Assembly (NCBI GenBank): GCA_964573255.1
Contig: CAZNJB010000002.1
Coordinates: 62,001 to 126,000 of the forward strand
Direction of reading: 5' to 3'
Length of the DNA: 64,000 nt
Source: CAYNUJ01 sp964573255
GTDB taxonomy: Bacteria > Bacteroidota > Ignavibacteria > Ignavibacteriales > Melioribacteraceae
In this document: one piece after another, positions 34,308 through 44,581 of the stretch
Layout: each line of letters starts with the position of its first letter
Numbering within the stretch: position 1 is the stretch's first letter
The notes under the pieces: generated by a model
What the model was told of the DNA's origin: nothing
What the model saw: the letters and a program-made list of their open reading frames with translations, nothing else
The model's database searches: none
Translations under genes and position numbers: made by a program

Positions 34308-35414
34308 TTATAATTTTTCTACACCAAACGAAACGCCTACAGCGAGTGCTGCACTTACGGCTTGATCGTTTTTCTTAACTAATTTTTGTTTGCTTATCGC
34401 TTCGGATATTTTAACCGCTTTTATTTCGGATCCTTTCAAAGCGGCCATCATTCCGAATTTTTTCTTCATCGCTAGATGAATAGCATATGTCCCGAATTTT
34501 GTCGAAAGTATTCTATCGTATGGTGTTGGGCTACCGCCTCGCTGCAAGTGTCCCAATACCGTATAACGGGTTTCCAAACCTGTATTATCGGTGATGTTTT
34601 TGGCTACAACTTCGGCTATACCGCCTAATTGAATCGGATCGGTTCTTTTCTTATCTGTAGCTTTAACAATTAATTCACCGCCTTTTGGTTTAGCTCCTTC
34701 TGCAACGCAGACGATGGAGAATTTTTTACCGCGCATATGGCGCTGCATAACCTTTTCGTAAACATAATCCCATTCAAATGGAAATTCGGGCAACAGAATA
34801 ATATCTGCGCCTCCGGCTAATCCGCCGTGTAAAGCAATCCAACCAGCATATCTACCCATTGCTTCAATAACCATAACGCGATGGTGAGATGAAGCAGTGG
34901 TATGTAAGCGATCAATTGCCTCACTTACCACATAAACTGCAGAATCGTGTCCGAATGTTACATCGGTTGCTTCTAAATCGTTATCGATAGTTTTAGGAAC
35001 ACCGACAACATTCATGCCCATTTGGCCTAATTTATTTGAAATATGCATTGTTCCATCGCCGCCGATAGCTATAAGGGCATCTAATCCCCAAGCTTCGTAA
35101 TTTTTGAGTGCTTGTTCGGCACGATTTACAATTTTAATTTCACCGTCAATTTCTTCCGGCCAGTGAAACGGGTCACCTTTATTGGATGAACCCAGAATAG
35201 TTCCACCTTGAGCTAAAATGCCGGATACGTCTTTATTATATAGCTCCTTTGCACGACCTTCAACCAAACCTTCGAATCCATCGATAATACCCAATACACT
35301 CAATCCTTCGTCGTGCGCAGGTTTAGCCACACCCCTTATTACGGCATTCAATCCCGGACAGTCGCCTCCTCCGGTCAAGATACCAATTCGTTTCACTTTT
35401 TGAGTCTTAGCCAT
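34308..35414 (-). CDS. pfkA: 6-phosphofructokinase PfkA, mixed-substrate type
   Basis: Catalyses phosphorylation of fructose 6-phosphate in glycolysis; 368 residues, cytosolic. The donor-site motifs are GILTGGGDCPGLNA (11-24), IGGDGTMHISNKL and PKTIDND. The pairing of Gly in GGDGT with Lys in PKTIDND places it in the mixed PFK group, in which ATP use is usual but PPi relatives exist; E. coli PfkA has Gly in the second place. MGRYAGWIA and LGHLQRGGSPTPYDR bind the sugar phosphate. It is 52 nt downstream of rnhC on the same strand. Confidence 0.92.
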   Translation of the reverse strand: MAKTQKVKRIGILTGGGDCPGLNAVIRGVAKPAHDEGLSVLGIIDGFEGLVEGRAKELYNKDVSGILAQGGTILGSSNKGDPFHWPEEIDGEIKIVNRAEQALKNYEAWGLDALIAIGGDGTMHISNKLGQMGMNVVGVPKTIDNDLEATDVTFGHDSAVYVVSEAIDRLHTTASSHHRVMVIEAMGRYAGWIALHGGLAGGADIILLPEFPFEWDYVYEKVMQRHMRGKKFSIVCVAEGAKPKGGELIVKATDKKRTDPIQLGGIAEVVAKNITDNTGLETRYTVLGHLQRGGSPTPYDRILSTKFGTYAIHLAMKKKFGMMAALKGSEIKAVKISEAISKQKLVKKNDQAVSAALAVGVSFGVEKL

Positions 35415-35466
35415 CTGTACCTCAATTATTCATTAAAAAGCATCGCAAATATACTAAAATTGTAAT

Positions 35467-36381
35467 CTAAGAGTTATATTCGATCCCCAGTTTTTTCCAG
35501 GTTCTAAAATGAAGTTTTGCATATTTATTTAAATCTGATTTTTGTAATTCATCTTTTTTATTAATAATAAAGCTTTCGGCATCATTAGAGGACCCCAAAG
35601 GAAAATATTCTTCCATAATTTTATTTCTTTGGAACCATTGGATCATTTTCGCTCTAGCTAAGATAGAAGCCGCTGCAACCGCAACAAATTTTTCAGCTTT
35701 ATTGACAGCGATAAATTTTATATCCTGATATTTATTAGCAGCTTGAATGTGAATATCCTTAGTATGGAATTTATCCGTTATTACTGTTTTGCAGTCAACT
35801 TCTGCTAATATTTCCTCTACAATATCCGAATGTAATTTATCTAATAATGAATTTATGTTTTTATGTTGCTCATACATCAAATTATATTCTTCCGGTTCAA
35901 TAGATTTTACTTTAAAGATAATTCCGGGTATTTCTGCTATTTTAATAGCTAATTGCCAAATGGAATTATCAGACAGTTCTTTACTATCTTTAACACCAAT
36001 ATTGTAGAGGCTTTCTTTAATATTTTTGTTTACATACACACCCGCAACAACCAACGGACCGAAAAGATCGCCTTTCCCTGTTTCGTCAGTGCCGATATAT
36101 TTTTCCGCTTCCTCTTCTAAAATTTCTTTTTTGAAAATATCCGGTTCTCCGGTAATCAATTCTTTCAATTTTGAATATTCGGGTAAATTAGAATTTCCCT
36201 GAAGAACAGTTTTTATCCCCTTTTTCCCGAAATAAACTAGTAATTTGAATTTCTTGTCGTGCAGAAAAACATCACATTCAAAATTAAAGTTCTTTTCGGT
36301 TATTGGTCCAACGCTGTATAAATTATCAGTTAAAATTTGCGATAATTTTATAATATGTTTCTTTGCTTTATCTTTAACCAT
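35467..36381 (-). CDS. rnhC: Ribonuclease HIII
   Basis: Endonuclease that cleaves the RNA strand of RNA-DNA hybrids; 304 residues. The active-site stretch YIGTDETGKGDLFGPLVVAG (about 92-111) is the HIII pattern, with the Asp-Glu pair and the GKGD loop. An N-terminal TBP-like substrate-binding domain (about 1-85) separates it from RNase HII. KDSKELSD and the later VNKAEKFVAVAAASILARAK also fit. It is divergent from the parvulin lipoprotein gene across a 99-nt gap and probably shares a transcript with pfkA. Confidence 0.9.
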   Translation of the reverse strand: MVKDKAKKHIIKLSQILTDNLYSVGPITEKNFNFECDVFLHDKKFKLLVYFGKKGIKTVLQGNSNLPEYSKLKELITGEPDIFKKEILEEEAEKYIGTDETGKGDLFGPLVVAGVYVNKNIKESLYNIGVKDSKELSDNSIWQLAIKIAEIPGIIFKVKSIEPEEYNLMYEQHKNINSLLDKLHSDIVEEILAEVDCKTVITDKFHTKDIHIQAANKYQDIKFIAVNKAEKFVAVAAASILARAKMIQWFQRNKIMEEYFPLGSSNDAESFIINKKDELQKSDLNKYAKLHFRTWKKLGIEYNS

Positions 36382-36480
36382 ATAAAAAAATAAAATAATT
36401 AAGTTCTAAAAGTCCTATTGAAAATAATTGCAATTTGGAAGTCTATTCAGTAGTTTTGTTGCTTTAATAAATTAAGAGTT

Positions 36481-38133
36481 ATGAGTATTAAAAAAAATAA
36501 ATTATTGAATAAAACAAATATAATAATAATCTTATTATCCCTCACTTTACTTTCCTCTTGTAGTAAGGATGATGATGTTATTGCCACTGTAGGTACGCAT
36601 AAAATCACAATTCCCGAATTTCAAAAGCGATATCAGGAATTTCTTTTTTCTACCGGTATAAAAGATAATCTTCAGATGAGGAAGGATATTCTGGATAATA
36701 TGATCAATGAGATTATCCTCTATTATTATGATAACAACGAAGAGATTTTTAGCGATCCGGAATATCAGAAAGAATTAAAATGGTTGGAAAAGGAAGCTAT
36801 TCTCGCTTTTGTAAAAGACCGTGATATTTATGCAAAAATTACCGCAACTGACGAAGAGATTAGAAGCGCTTATTATAAAGCACATGTATCTTTGAGTGCT
36901 CGGCATCTTTTCGCAAGGACAAAGGAAGAAGCGGATAATCTTTATGAATTGCTCAAGGCGGGTGCGGATTTTAATACCCTCGCAAAACAAGTATTTACCG
37001 ATTCGACCTTAAAATCCAACGGAGGTTATATAGGTTATTTTACTTGGGGGGATATGGATCCGGCATTTGAAGAAGCTGCATATAAATTAAGACCCGGAGA
37101 GATTTCCAAGCCGGTTCAAACGGCTCAAGGTTACAGTATTATTAAACTCGAAGATAGAAAAGTTATGCCTTTAATGACTGAATATGACTATCAGAAAAGG
37201 AAAAAAGAATTGGAAAGAACACTCCGGATTTCTAAAAAAAGACCTGCAGAAAAAGAATTCCTCTCCAAATTATTCGACAGAAATAAATTGACTTTTGATG
37301 AAAATGCGGTTAATACATTATTGAAAATATTAAACGATAAAGAATATTCTATAGAAGAAATAGATGAAAATATTACTGTTTGTAAATATGATAATGAGGA
37401 ATATGGCATCACTCAATTGTACAATAAATTAAATAGCATTCCTTCCTTCCACTTAAATAAAATTACTGATACTCGTATGCTTAAAACAGCTATAATTGGA
37501 ATTCTAACACAAGATAAGATATATGAATATGCGTTGAAAAAGAATTACGATGAGAAACCGGAAGTGAAAGATGCTCAGTACAAATTGATGATGAATAAAT
37601 TCCTTCAAACTAAAATGAATAAAATTGCCTTAAAGGCGGATGTTTCGGATTCGGCTGCAATTAAATATTACGAAGAAAATATTCATTTTTTTAGTGAACC
37701 GAAAAAAATAAACGTTCAAGAAATAATAGTTAATAGAAAATCTCTTGCTGATAGCTTGATTGAAATGCTTAAACGCGGAGAAAAATTTGGTGTTCTTGCA
37801 AAGAAATATTCTTTAAGACGCTGGTCTGCCGAGAATGACGGATTTCTTGGCCTATCGCCTTTAAGCCAGTTTGGTTTAATTAAAGAAAATTTGTGGAATG
37901 CTCAGGTAGGGAAAGTTGTAGGTCCTTACCAAATTAATAATGTTTTTGGTATTTTTAAAGTAAAGGAAAAAGTCGATGGTCATCCTATTCCTTTTGAGGA
38001 AATAAAAGATCAGGTAAAAGAAAAATTAAGACTTGATCAGCGTACAAGATTTGTTACTGATTATTTAGAGAAGAAAAGAAAGGAGATTGATGTAAATATT
38101 AATTACAAAAATCTTAAGTTTTCAGAAAATTAA
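36481..38133 (+). CDS. Parvulin-type peptidyl-prolyl isomerase lipoprotein (SurA/PrsA-like)
   Basis: A periplasmic foldase of 550 residues. The lipobox LLSSC gives a lipidated Cys27. A SurA-like N-terminal helical part follows, then a first parvulin domain (about 133-235; LSARHLFARTKEEA, GGYIGYFTWGDMDPAFEEA) and a second, more divergent one (about 405-505; VQEIIVNRKSLADS, NDGFLGLSPLSQFG). The first retains more of the active-site pattern. It is likely to help fold outer-membrane proteins, which fits the barrel genes directly downstream (80 nt to the TonB receptor gene, with a weak hairpin between). Confidence 0.85.
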   Translation: MSIKKNKLLNKTNIIIILLSLTLLSSCSKDDDVIATVGTHKITIPEFQKRYQEFLFSTGIKDNLQMRKDILDNMINEIILYYYDNNEEIFSDPEYQKELKWLEKEAILAFVKDRDIYAKITATDEEIRSAYYKAHVSLSARHLFARTKEEADNLYELLKAGADFNTLAKQVFTDSTLKSNGGYIGYFTWGDMDPAFEEAAYKLRPGEISKPVQTAQGYSIIKLEDRKVMPLMTEYDYQKRKKELERTLRISKKRPAEKEFLSKLFDRNKLTFDENAVNTLLKILNDKEYSIEEIDENITVCKYDNEEYGITQLYNKLNSIPSFHLNKITDTRMLKTAIIGILTQDKIYEYALKKNYDEKPEVKDAQYKLMMNKFLQTKMNKIALKADVSDSAAIKYYEENIHFFSEPKKINVQEIIVNRKSLADSLIEMLKRGEKFGVLAKKYSLRRWSAENDGFLGLSPLSQFGLIKENLWNAQVGKVVGPYQINNVFGIFKVKEKVDGHPIPFEEIKDQVKEKLRLDQRTRFVTDYLEKKRKEIDVNINYKNLKFSEN

Positions 38134-38148
38134 GATTTAATTTATAAG

Positions 38149-38173
38149 TAAACCGGTCGGGTAAGCCGGTTTA
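38149..38173 (+). terminator. Hairpin between the parvulin and TonB receptor genes
   Basis: TAAACCGG (38149-38156) pairs with CCGGTTTA (38166-38173), loop 9 nt. A T-rich tail (TTAAGGTTTTAATT) follows, so termination would be partial. Confidence 0.5.
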
Positions 38174-38213
38174 TTAAGGTTTTAATTAACATATTAGGTC
38201 AAGGAGCATTTGT

Positions 38214-40898
38214 ATGAGACGTATTGCTGCAATTTTTCTTACGTTGGCAGCATTTTTATCTGTATCCCTTTATGCGGGCACTACGGGTAAATTAACCGGT
38301 AAGGTGATTGATAAAGAGACCGGTGAAGCGCTGCCTTTTGTTAACATTATTCTCGAAGGCACCATGTTGGGAGCCGCAACTGATATGGACGGGAATTATG
38401 TTATTTTAAATATCCCTCCCGGAGTCTACAATGTAAAAGCACAGTATATTGGGTATCAATCCGTTGTAGTTACAGGTGTAAGGATTTCTGTGGATCTTAC
38501 TACGCGGCAGGATTTTGAATTAAGTTCTTCTGCCGTTGAACTCGACGAGATTGTGGTTACCGGCGGGAAAGAATTGGTAAGAAAAGATGTTACTGCAACT
38601 GAAGCGCGTGTAACATCGGAACAAATTGAAAATTTACCGGTTGCCGAATTAGATGATGTAATTCAATTGCAAGCCGGTGTTAGTAGAGGTGCAGGAGGTG
38701 AATTTCATATTCGCGGCGGTCGTTCTTCCGAAATTGCTTACTGGGTTAACGGCATTTCTATTACTGACGGCTATGACAATAGTCAGGGTATAGAAATAGA
38801 TAATAGTTCTGTTAAAGAACTGCAAGTTATTACCGGTACCTTCAATGCAGAATATGGGCAGGCAATGTCCGGTATTATTAACACGGTTACCAAAGAAGGT
38901 GGTCAGAAATTTAACGGTTATGTGAATGTTTATGGCGGAGATTTTGTAAGTAACCATACTAGAATATTTCCGAATATTGACCATTTGAATCCGGCTGAAA
39001 ATTATAATATTCAAGGTAACTTCGGTGGTCCGGTTCCCGGAACAATGAAAAAATTAACATTTTTTGTGAACGGAAGACATGCATACGATGATGGCTGGTT
39101 ATATGGATTCCGTAAATTCTCTACAACCGGCGATACTTTAAGCGGTGAAGCTGTTCCAATGAATTGGAGTAAACGCTGGTTGGGACAGGCAAACCTGAGT
39201 TTTTATGCTTCAAAATATTTTAAATTCAATCTCGAAGCATTATACTCAAAAAAAAATTATCAAGATTATAATCACTTCTTCAAATGGGAACCGGACGGAA
39301 ATAATTTTCAGTTCACAAATAGTTACAATGTAACATTTACGATGACTCATACTTTTTCTCCAACGTCATTTTATACTGTAAAAGCTTCTGTGTTCGATAA
39401 GAAATATAATTCATACCTCTATGAAGACCCACTCGATTCGAGATATTTGCACCCCGATTCTCTACATACTGTTGGGTTTGCATTCGCTACAAAGGGTACT
39501 TCATTGGGCAGATTTTACAGACGCACGACAACCTATGTGGGTAAAATTGATTTTACTTCTCAGGTTTCCACGCATCATATGATTAAAGCCGGTGCTGAAG
39601 TAAAATCTCACAAAATTCAAGTCGACGGATATTCAATCCAACCGAAATTAACTGAATTTGGTGTTCCAATAGAACCATTTCAACCTGCTATTCCCGGTGT
39701 TGACGAGTTGGGTAGAGAAATTTACTCTGAAGATCCTCTCGAATTGTCGGGATATATCCAAGATAAAATTGAATATGAAGACGTTATTATTAATATCGGT
39801 TTGAGATTAGATTATTTCGATGCAAACGGAAATGTTTTAGTTGACGAAACCGATCCGAATATTTATCTGCCTTTAAGACCGGGATTAGATACTTTAAGTC
39901 TCGAAGAAAGACGTCCATTTTTCTTCAAGGATTCTGAGCCCAAATGGCAATTAAGTCCGAGATTGGGTATTGCTTATCCTATTAGTGCCGGTGGTGTTGT
40001 AAGGTTCTCATACGGACACTTTTTACAGATACCTTCTTTCCAATATCTATATAATAACTCATCATATAAAGTGCCCTTATCCGGAAATCCGGGAAGCGTG
40101 TACGGCAATCCTGATTTGAAACCGCAGCAGACGGTTATGTATGAAATCGGGTTCAAACAAGAATTGATGCAGTCATTCTCTTTGGATGTAACTGCATTTT
40201 ACAGAGATATTAGAAACTGGATAACTGCCGGAACAATAGTCGAAACTAGAAACGGAATCGGTTATTCAAGGTATGTTAATAAAGATTATGCGAATGTAAA
40301 AGGAATAACATTAAATATCAGTAAAAGATTTAGTGATTATTGGTCGTTCGATCTTAATTATACGTATCAAGTTGCCGAGGGTAGCAACTCCAGACCCGAA
40401 GAAGAATTTGATGCACAGAGAAGCGATCGTGAACCTTCATTATATTTAATTCCGTTAGATTGGGATCAAAGACATCTGCTGAACATCAACTTTTACGTTG
40501 GCGGAGAAACTTGGGGTGGAAGTTTATTGGGCCGTTATGGTACCGGATTGCCTTACACTCCGGCTATTACTCAGTATACTTCCGAGAGAGGAATTACTTC
40601 CGGGTTCCAGCGCAACAGCAGACGCAAGCCTAATCAATTTACACTTGATTTGAGATTTCACAAATCGTTTGAATTGGCCGGATTTAAGATGACATCTTTC
40701 TTAAGAGTGTTCAATTTGCTCGACACAAAGATTGTAACAAATGTATTCGGCGATACGGGTGATCCGGAATTTACAACTACCGGACAGAACGTAGGTGAAG
40801 ATCCAAACAGGCCAAATACTGTTGCGGAATATTTAATTTCGCCCTGGCATTTTGGTAAGCCCCGTAAAGTTGAATTTGGATTTGAATTCTCATTCTAA
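38214..40898 (+). CDS. TonB-dependent receptor with carboxypeptidase-regulatory-like N-terminal domain
   Basis: An outer-membrane receptor of 894 residues. After a signal peptide (1-22, cut after LYAG) comes a CarboxypepD_reg-like beta-sandwich (about 24-112; GKVIDKETGEALPFVNIIL), then a plug domain (about 120-235; HIRGGRSSEIAYWVNGISIT, SGIINTVTKEGG) and a barrel with aromatic last strand (KVEFGFEFSF). This is the Bacteroidota CirA/SusC-like layout, though smaller than most SusC proteins and without an adjacent SusD. It starts a cluster with three further surface proteins, 23-76 nt apart. Confidence 0.9.
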   Translation: MRRIAAIFLTLAAFLSVSLYAGTTGKLTGKVIDKETGEALPFVNIILEGTMLGAATDMDGNYVILNIPPGVYNVKAQYIGYQSVVVTGVRISVDLTTRQDFELSSSAVELDEIVVTGGKELVRKDVTATEARVTSEQIENLPVAELDDVIQLQAGVSRGAGGEFHIRGGRSSEIAYWVNGISITDGYDNSQGIEIDNSSVKELQVITGTFNAEYGQAMSGIINTVTKEGGQKFNGYVNVYGGDFVSNHTRIFPNIDHLNPAENYNIQGNFGGPVPGTMKKLTFFVNGRHAYDDGWLYGFRKFSTTGDTLSGEAVPMNWSKRWLGQANLSFYASKYFKFNLEALYSKKNYQDYNHFFKWEPDGNNFQFTNSYNVTFTMTHTFSPTSFYTVKASVFDKKYNSYLYEDPLDSRYLHPDSLHTVGFAFATKGTSLGRFYRRTTTYVGKIDFTSQVSTHHMIKAGAEVKSHKIQVDGYSIQPKLTEFGVPIEPFQPAIPGVDELGREIYSEDPLELSGYIQDKIEYEDVIINIGLRLDYFDANGNVLVDETDPNIYLPLRPGLDTLSLEERRPFFFKDSEPKWQLSPRLGIAYPISAGGVVRFSYGHFLQIPSFQYLYNNSSYKVPLSGNPGSVYGNPDLKPQQTVMYEIGFKQELMQSFSLDVTAFYRDIRNWITAGTIVETRNGIGYSRYVNKDYANVKGITLNISKRFSDYWSFDLNYTYQVAEGSNSRPEEEFDAQRSDREPSLYLIPLDWDQRHLLNINFYVGGETWGGSLLGRYGTGLPYTPAITQYTSERGITSGFQRNSRRKPNQFTLDLRFHKSFELAGFKMTSFLRVFNLLDTKIVTNVFGDTGDPEFTTTGQNVGEDPNRPNTVAEYLISPWHFGKPRKVEFGFEFSF

Positions 40899-40921
40899 TT
40901 GAATTTCTAGGAGGAAAATAG

Positions 40922-43900
40922 ATGAAAAAGTTTTTTAGTTTAATTTTAATAATGGCTTTTGCAGCCGGTCCGGCCTTCGCTCAGGTTAGGGAACACGTTC
41001 CCGGCACTGAACGCGGTGATTCCGGCAAACGTGCAAAAGTTCAAATGGAAGGTAATAGAATTAGAACTACTATTCACAATTTTGCCTTCTCAGGTAGAAC
41101 CGGCGGCGAATTCCCGATTTCGGTTCAAACCCCTTATGAATGGCCTAAAAATACTGGTCAGGTTTATTTGGCTCTTCAAGCTTTATTAATAGGCGGCGAA
41201 GTGGTTGACGATTTGGGAGAAACTCAGAGAATAATTGACGTTCCGAATTATAGAACTTCTCCTCAAGGTGCAAGTTGGAATATTGAACCCGTTCCGGGTT
41301 ATTACAACGAAAATCGTCCCGAACGTTCTGTTGCTACTAGTGTTGACGAAACTACTTGGCCGAGTTTTTGGCCGGACAAAGATAATCCGGAAATTGAAGG
41401 AGCGGATGGATGGCCGGGTGCATGGAATGGCTATTTTGGGAAAGATATTTTTAATGCGGATCAAGAAGTTTTTTACCGTGCTTCAGATGATAATTATGAC
41501 AGATATGCTAATTATTTCCCGGATACAACCGATCTTTCAAGAAAGGGCTTGGGGTTAATTATTGATGTCCGTGCTTTGGCTTGGTCTCAAGTATTGGTTC
41601 AAGACGCTATTTATCTATTACATACAATTAAGAACGATGGTACGAAAGACATCAATAAAGTTGGTGTTACCGTTTGGTTTGCAGATTTCGTTGGCGGTAA
41701 CGGCGATTCACAGGATGATATTTCCGAGTTCGATTTGCTTGAAGATATTCTTTGGGCACGCGATCAGGATAACAGGGCACCTGATTTTGGTTCCGATCCT
41801 GTGGGAATTGTTGCTGTTTCCTTCCTCGAAACTCCAGGTAATGCTATTGACAGAATAGATAATGACGGAGACGGTGAGCCTGGCGGTCCGATAATTACCG
41901 CAGAAATGATCGTTGGCGAAATTCCGGATAATTTAATTGATGATAATGATAATGGTTTAATTGACGAAAACGAAACTCACATTGCATTCGATTCTCAGGT
42001 TGGTGTTCAATATGCGGATTATATTGACCAAAACGGGAATGCTGAGGAAGGCTCCCCTGTAGTAACTCAAGAAATGATAGACGCCGCTCAAGCGGATACT
42101 TGGCATAGATGGCCGTTAATGGATGAAGTACAAAACGGAGTTACTCATTTGTTAATGCTCGATGATAGCGACTTGGGAATGGCATTTAAAGATTATATAG
42201 ATAACGATGGGGACGGAGAAGCAAATTCTCCTGTAATCACTCAAGAAATGATTGATGAAGCGGCTAATGACGCTCCATATTATCGTTATAAAGTTCCCAA
42301 TACAAATATTATTCTTTACGATGTAAAACAAGAAGATTTAGGTAAGAAATATGCCGATGGAATAGATAACGATGGTAATGGTTTTGTTGATGAATTTATG
42401 GATGAAGGTATTGATGAGATGGTTGACGAAGCCAGAAACGATGGTATTGATAATGACGGTGATTGGGATCCGTTGACAGATGACGTTGGTTTAGACGGCG
42501 TTCCGGATACAGGAGACCCGGGAGAAGGAGACGGTATTCCTACTTCAGGTGCAGGTACCGGATTACCCGGCGAACCCAATATTGACATTACTGATGTTTC
42601 GGAAACTGATCAGATTGGTATTACTAATGCTCAAAAAATTCCTGCCGGTGCGTTAAATATCAATTCCGACGCACAGATGTGGTTCGATTTTATGATACCC
42701 GGTAAATTCTTTTCTCCTTTCCCTGTTCTTGCCGGTGAATATGATTTATTCGTTTCTTCAAGTTTCTTCCCGTTAAAAGCGGGTCAAACCGAACCGATCT
42801 CACTTGCAGTTATGCTGGCAAACGGTCCGGCTAACGATCCCGATGGACAGCAGAGGAAAAATGAGATCTTACGTAAACGTGTAAGAGTTCAAGAAACTTA
42901 TAATAACGATTATCAATTTGCTAACGCGCCAATTGCTCCAACGGTTACTGCAATTGCAGGCGATAACAAAGTTACATTATATTGGGATACTGCTGCTGAA
43001 GAATCATTCGATAGATATATTAACAATATCGGCGGAAACGGAAGAGACTTTGAAGGTTATAAAATCTACAGAGCATCCGATCCCGCTTTCTTGGATGCGG
43101 AAAATATTACTAATGGCTTTGGAATCAAACAATTTAAAACGCCCATTGCCACATTCGATTTGAAGGATGGTATAACAGGATTTGATTCCTCCGGTATTGA
43201 CGGTGTTCATTATTATTTAGGTGATGATACCGGACTTAAGCATACATTTGTTGATTCGACGGTTCAAAACGGATTTACATATTATTATGCAGTTGTAGCT
43301 TACGATTTCGGTTATCCGGCTGGTGATATTATCCCATCGGAATCTCCGATGAGAATTTCTCTTCAATCCGACGGAAGCGTTAAATTAGGTAAGAATGTTG
43401 TTGTTGTAAAACCAGAAGCGCCTTCCGCCGGTTACGTGCCTCCTACTCTCGGTAAAATCAAAAGAGTCGAAGGTTCTACTACCGGAGAAATATTCTATGA
43501 TATAATAGATATAAATAAAATTAAAGACGGTCACGTTTATTACATTACTTTCGAAGATACAATAAAAGCTGCTTCAAAACCCGGGCAGCAAGATACTTTA
43601 ACCACAAAAACTTTCACACTTGTCGATTCAACGGATGGTGACACTCTTATTGCAAAAAGTACTCATCTTGAAAGCAGTTATGAGCAACCGATAATCGACG
43701 GTTTCAGATTGAAATTCAGGAATGAAGATAGAGTTGATATAAACAGATCAACCTCGAAATGGAATACGGATGAAGTTCCGCCTTATGCTTTCGAGAAATT
43801 TACATTCCTATCAGTATCTGGTGAACCACGACCGAATGATTATGATATTATTTTCGGTGATATTGGCGAAGATACTTCTAAAGCTATGAGTATCGCCGGA

Positions 43901-44551
43901 TTTAATTTCCCGGCTATACCTGTTAATTTCAAAGTATATAACAGAAGTACAGAACAATTTATTGATTTTGTGTTTATGGAAGTTGACGGAAATGACGGTG
44001 CTCTATCGGCTAAAGGAGCATTTAAAGATAGAATAGTATTTATCGAAAATAATACTGCCGGCGATTCCGTCTTTACTTGGTGGTTCTATTTATCCGCAGA
44101 TACAACAGGTGGATTAAGATTCCCTCAGGCGGGTGATACTGCATCCATCCGTTTGAAAAAGCCGTTTTTATCTTCGGATGTATTCCGCTTTGTTGCTAAG
44201 AGCGGTTACATAGATGCGGAAAAAGCTAAAGCCGATTTGGATAAAATTAAAGTTGTTCCGAATCCTTATTTGGCTTCCGCTTTATGGGAACCTGCTAATC
44301 CGTTTAGCAGTGGACGCGGTCCACGTGATCTGCACTTTACTCACTTGCCGTCTAAGTGTACGATTAGAATATTTACTATTAATGGTGAACTTGTTAAAAC
44401 TATTGAACATGAAAGTCAATATAACGATGGTACTGCAAGTTGGAATTTACTTTCTAAGGATAATCTTTCTATATCATACGGAATCTATATTTATCATATA
44501 GATGCTCCGGGAATAGGACAGAAAGTTGGAAAATTTGCAGTTATCAAGTAG
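40922..44551 (+). CDS. Large exported protein with Asp/Asn-rich calcium-binding-like repeats
   Basis: A 1209-residue protein, unknown family. It begins at ATG 40922 with AGGAGGAAAA upstream and has a signal peptide (1-20, cut at AFAQ). Residues about 310-560 hold at least five repeats of DNDGDG type, such as RIDNDGDGEPGGP and YIDNDGDGEANSP, each followed by an ITxEMI segment; these resemble thrombospondin type 3 or dockerin Ca loops. An FnIII-like module lies around 670-810. The C-terminal 110 residues (KVVPNPYLASALWE to KVGKFAVIK) resemble a T9SS sorting domain. It lies 23 nt after the receptor gene. Surface-exposed binding partner of that receptor is the simplest inference. Confidence 0.75.
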   Translation: MKKFFSLILIMAFAAGPAFAQVREHVPGTERGDSGKRAKVQMEGNRIRTTIHNFAFSGRTGGEFPISVQTPYEWPKNTGQVYLALQALLIGGEVVDDLGETQRIIDVPNYRTSPQGASWNIEPVPGYYNENRPERSVATSVDETTWPSFWPDKDNPEIEGADGWPGAWNGYFGKDIFNADQEVFYRASDDNYDRYANYFPDTTDLSRKGLGLIIDVRALAWSQVLVQDAIYLLHTIKNDGTKDINKVGVTVWFADFVGGNGDSQDDISEFDLLEDILWARDQDNRAPDFGSDPVGIVAVSFLETPGNAIDRIDNDGDGEPGGPIITAEMIVGEIPDNLIDDNDNGLIDENETHIAFDSQVGVQYADYIDQNGNAEEGSPVVTQEMIDAAQADTWHRWPLMDEVQNGVTHLLMLDDSDLGMAFKDYIDNDGDGEANSPVITQEMIDEAANDAPYYRYKVPNTNIILYDVKQEDLGKKYADGIDNDGNGFVDEFMDEGIDEMVDEARNDGIDNDGDWDPLTDDVGLDGVPDTGDPGEGDGIPTSGAGTGLPGEPNIDITDVSETDQIGITNAQKIPAGALNINSDAQMWFDFMIPGKFFSPFPVLAGEYDLFVSSSFFPLKAGQTEPISLAVMLANGPANDPDGQQRKNEILRKRVRVQETYNNDYQFANAPIAPTVTAIAGDNKVTLYWDTAAEESFDRYINNIGGNGRDFEGYKIYRASDPAFLDAENITNGFGIKQFKTPIATFDLKDGITGFDSSGIDGVHYYLGDDTGLKHTFVDSTVQNGFTYYYAVVAYDFGYPAGDIIPSESPMRISLQSDGSVKLGKNVVVVKPEAPSAGYVPPTLGKIKRVEGSTTGEIFYDIIDINKIKDGHVYYITFEDTIKAASKPGQQDTLTTKTFTLVDSTDGDTLIAKSTHLESSYEQPIIDGFRLKFRNEDRVDINRSTSKWNTDEVPPYAFEKFTFLSVSGEPRPNDYDIIFGDIGEDTSKAMSIAGFNFPAIPVNFKVYNRSTEQFIDFVFMEVDGNDGALSAKGAFKDRIVFIENNTAGDSVFTWWFYLSADTTGGLRFPQAGDTASIRLKKPFLSSDVFRFVAKSGYIDAEKAKADLDKIKVVPNPYLASALWEPANPFSSGRGPRDLHFTHLPSKCTIRIFTINGELVKTIEHESQYNDGTASWNLLSKDNLSISYGIYIYHIDAPGIGQKVGKFAVIK

Positions 44552-44581
44552 TAAAGTTTGAAAAATACAAGGAGTATAAAA

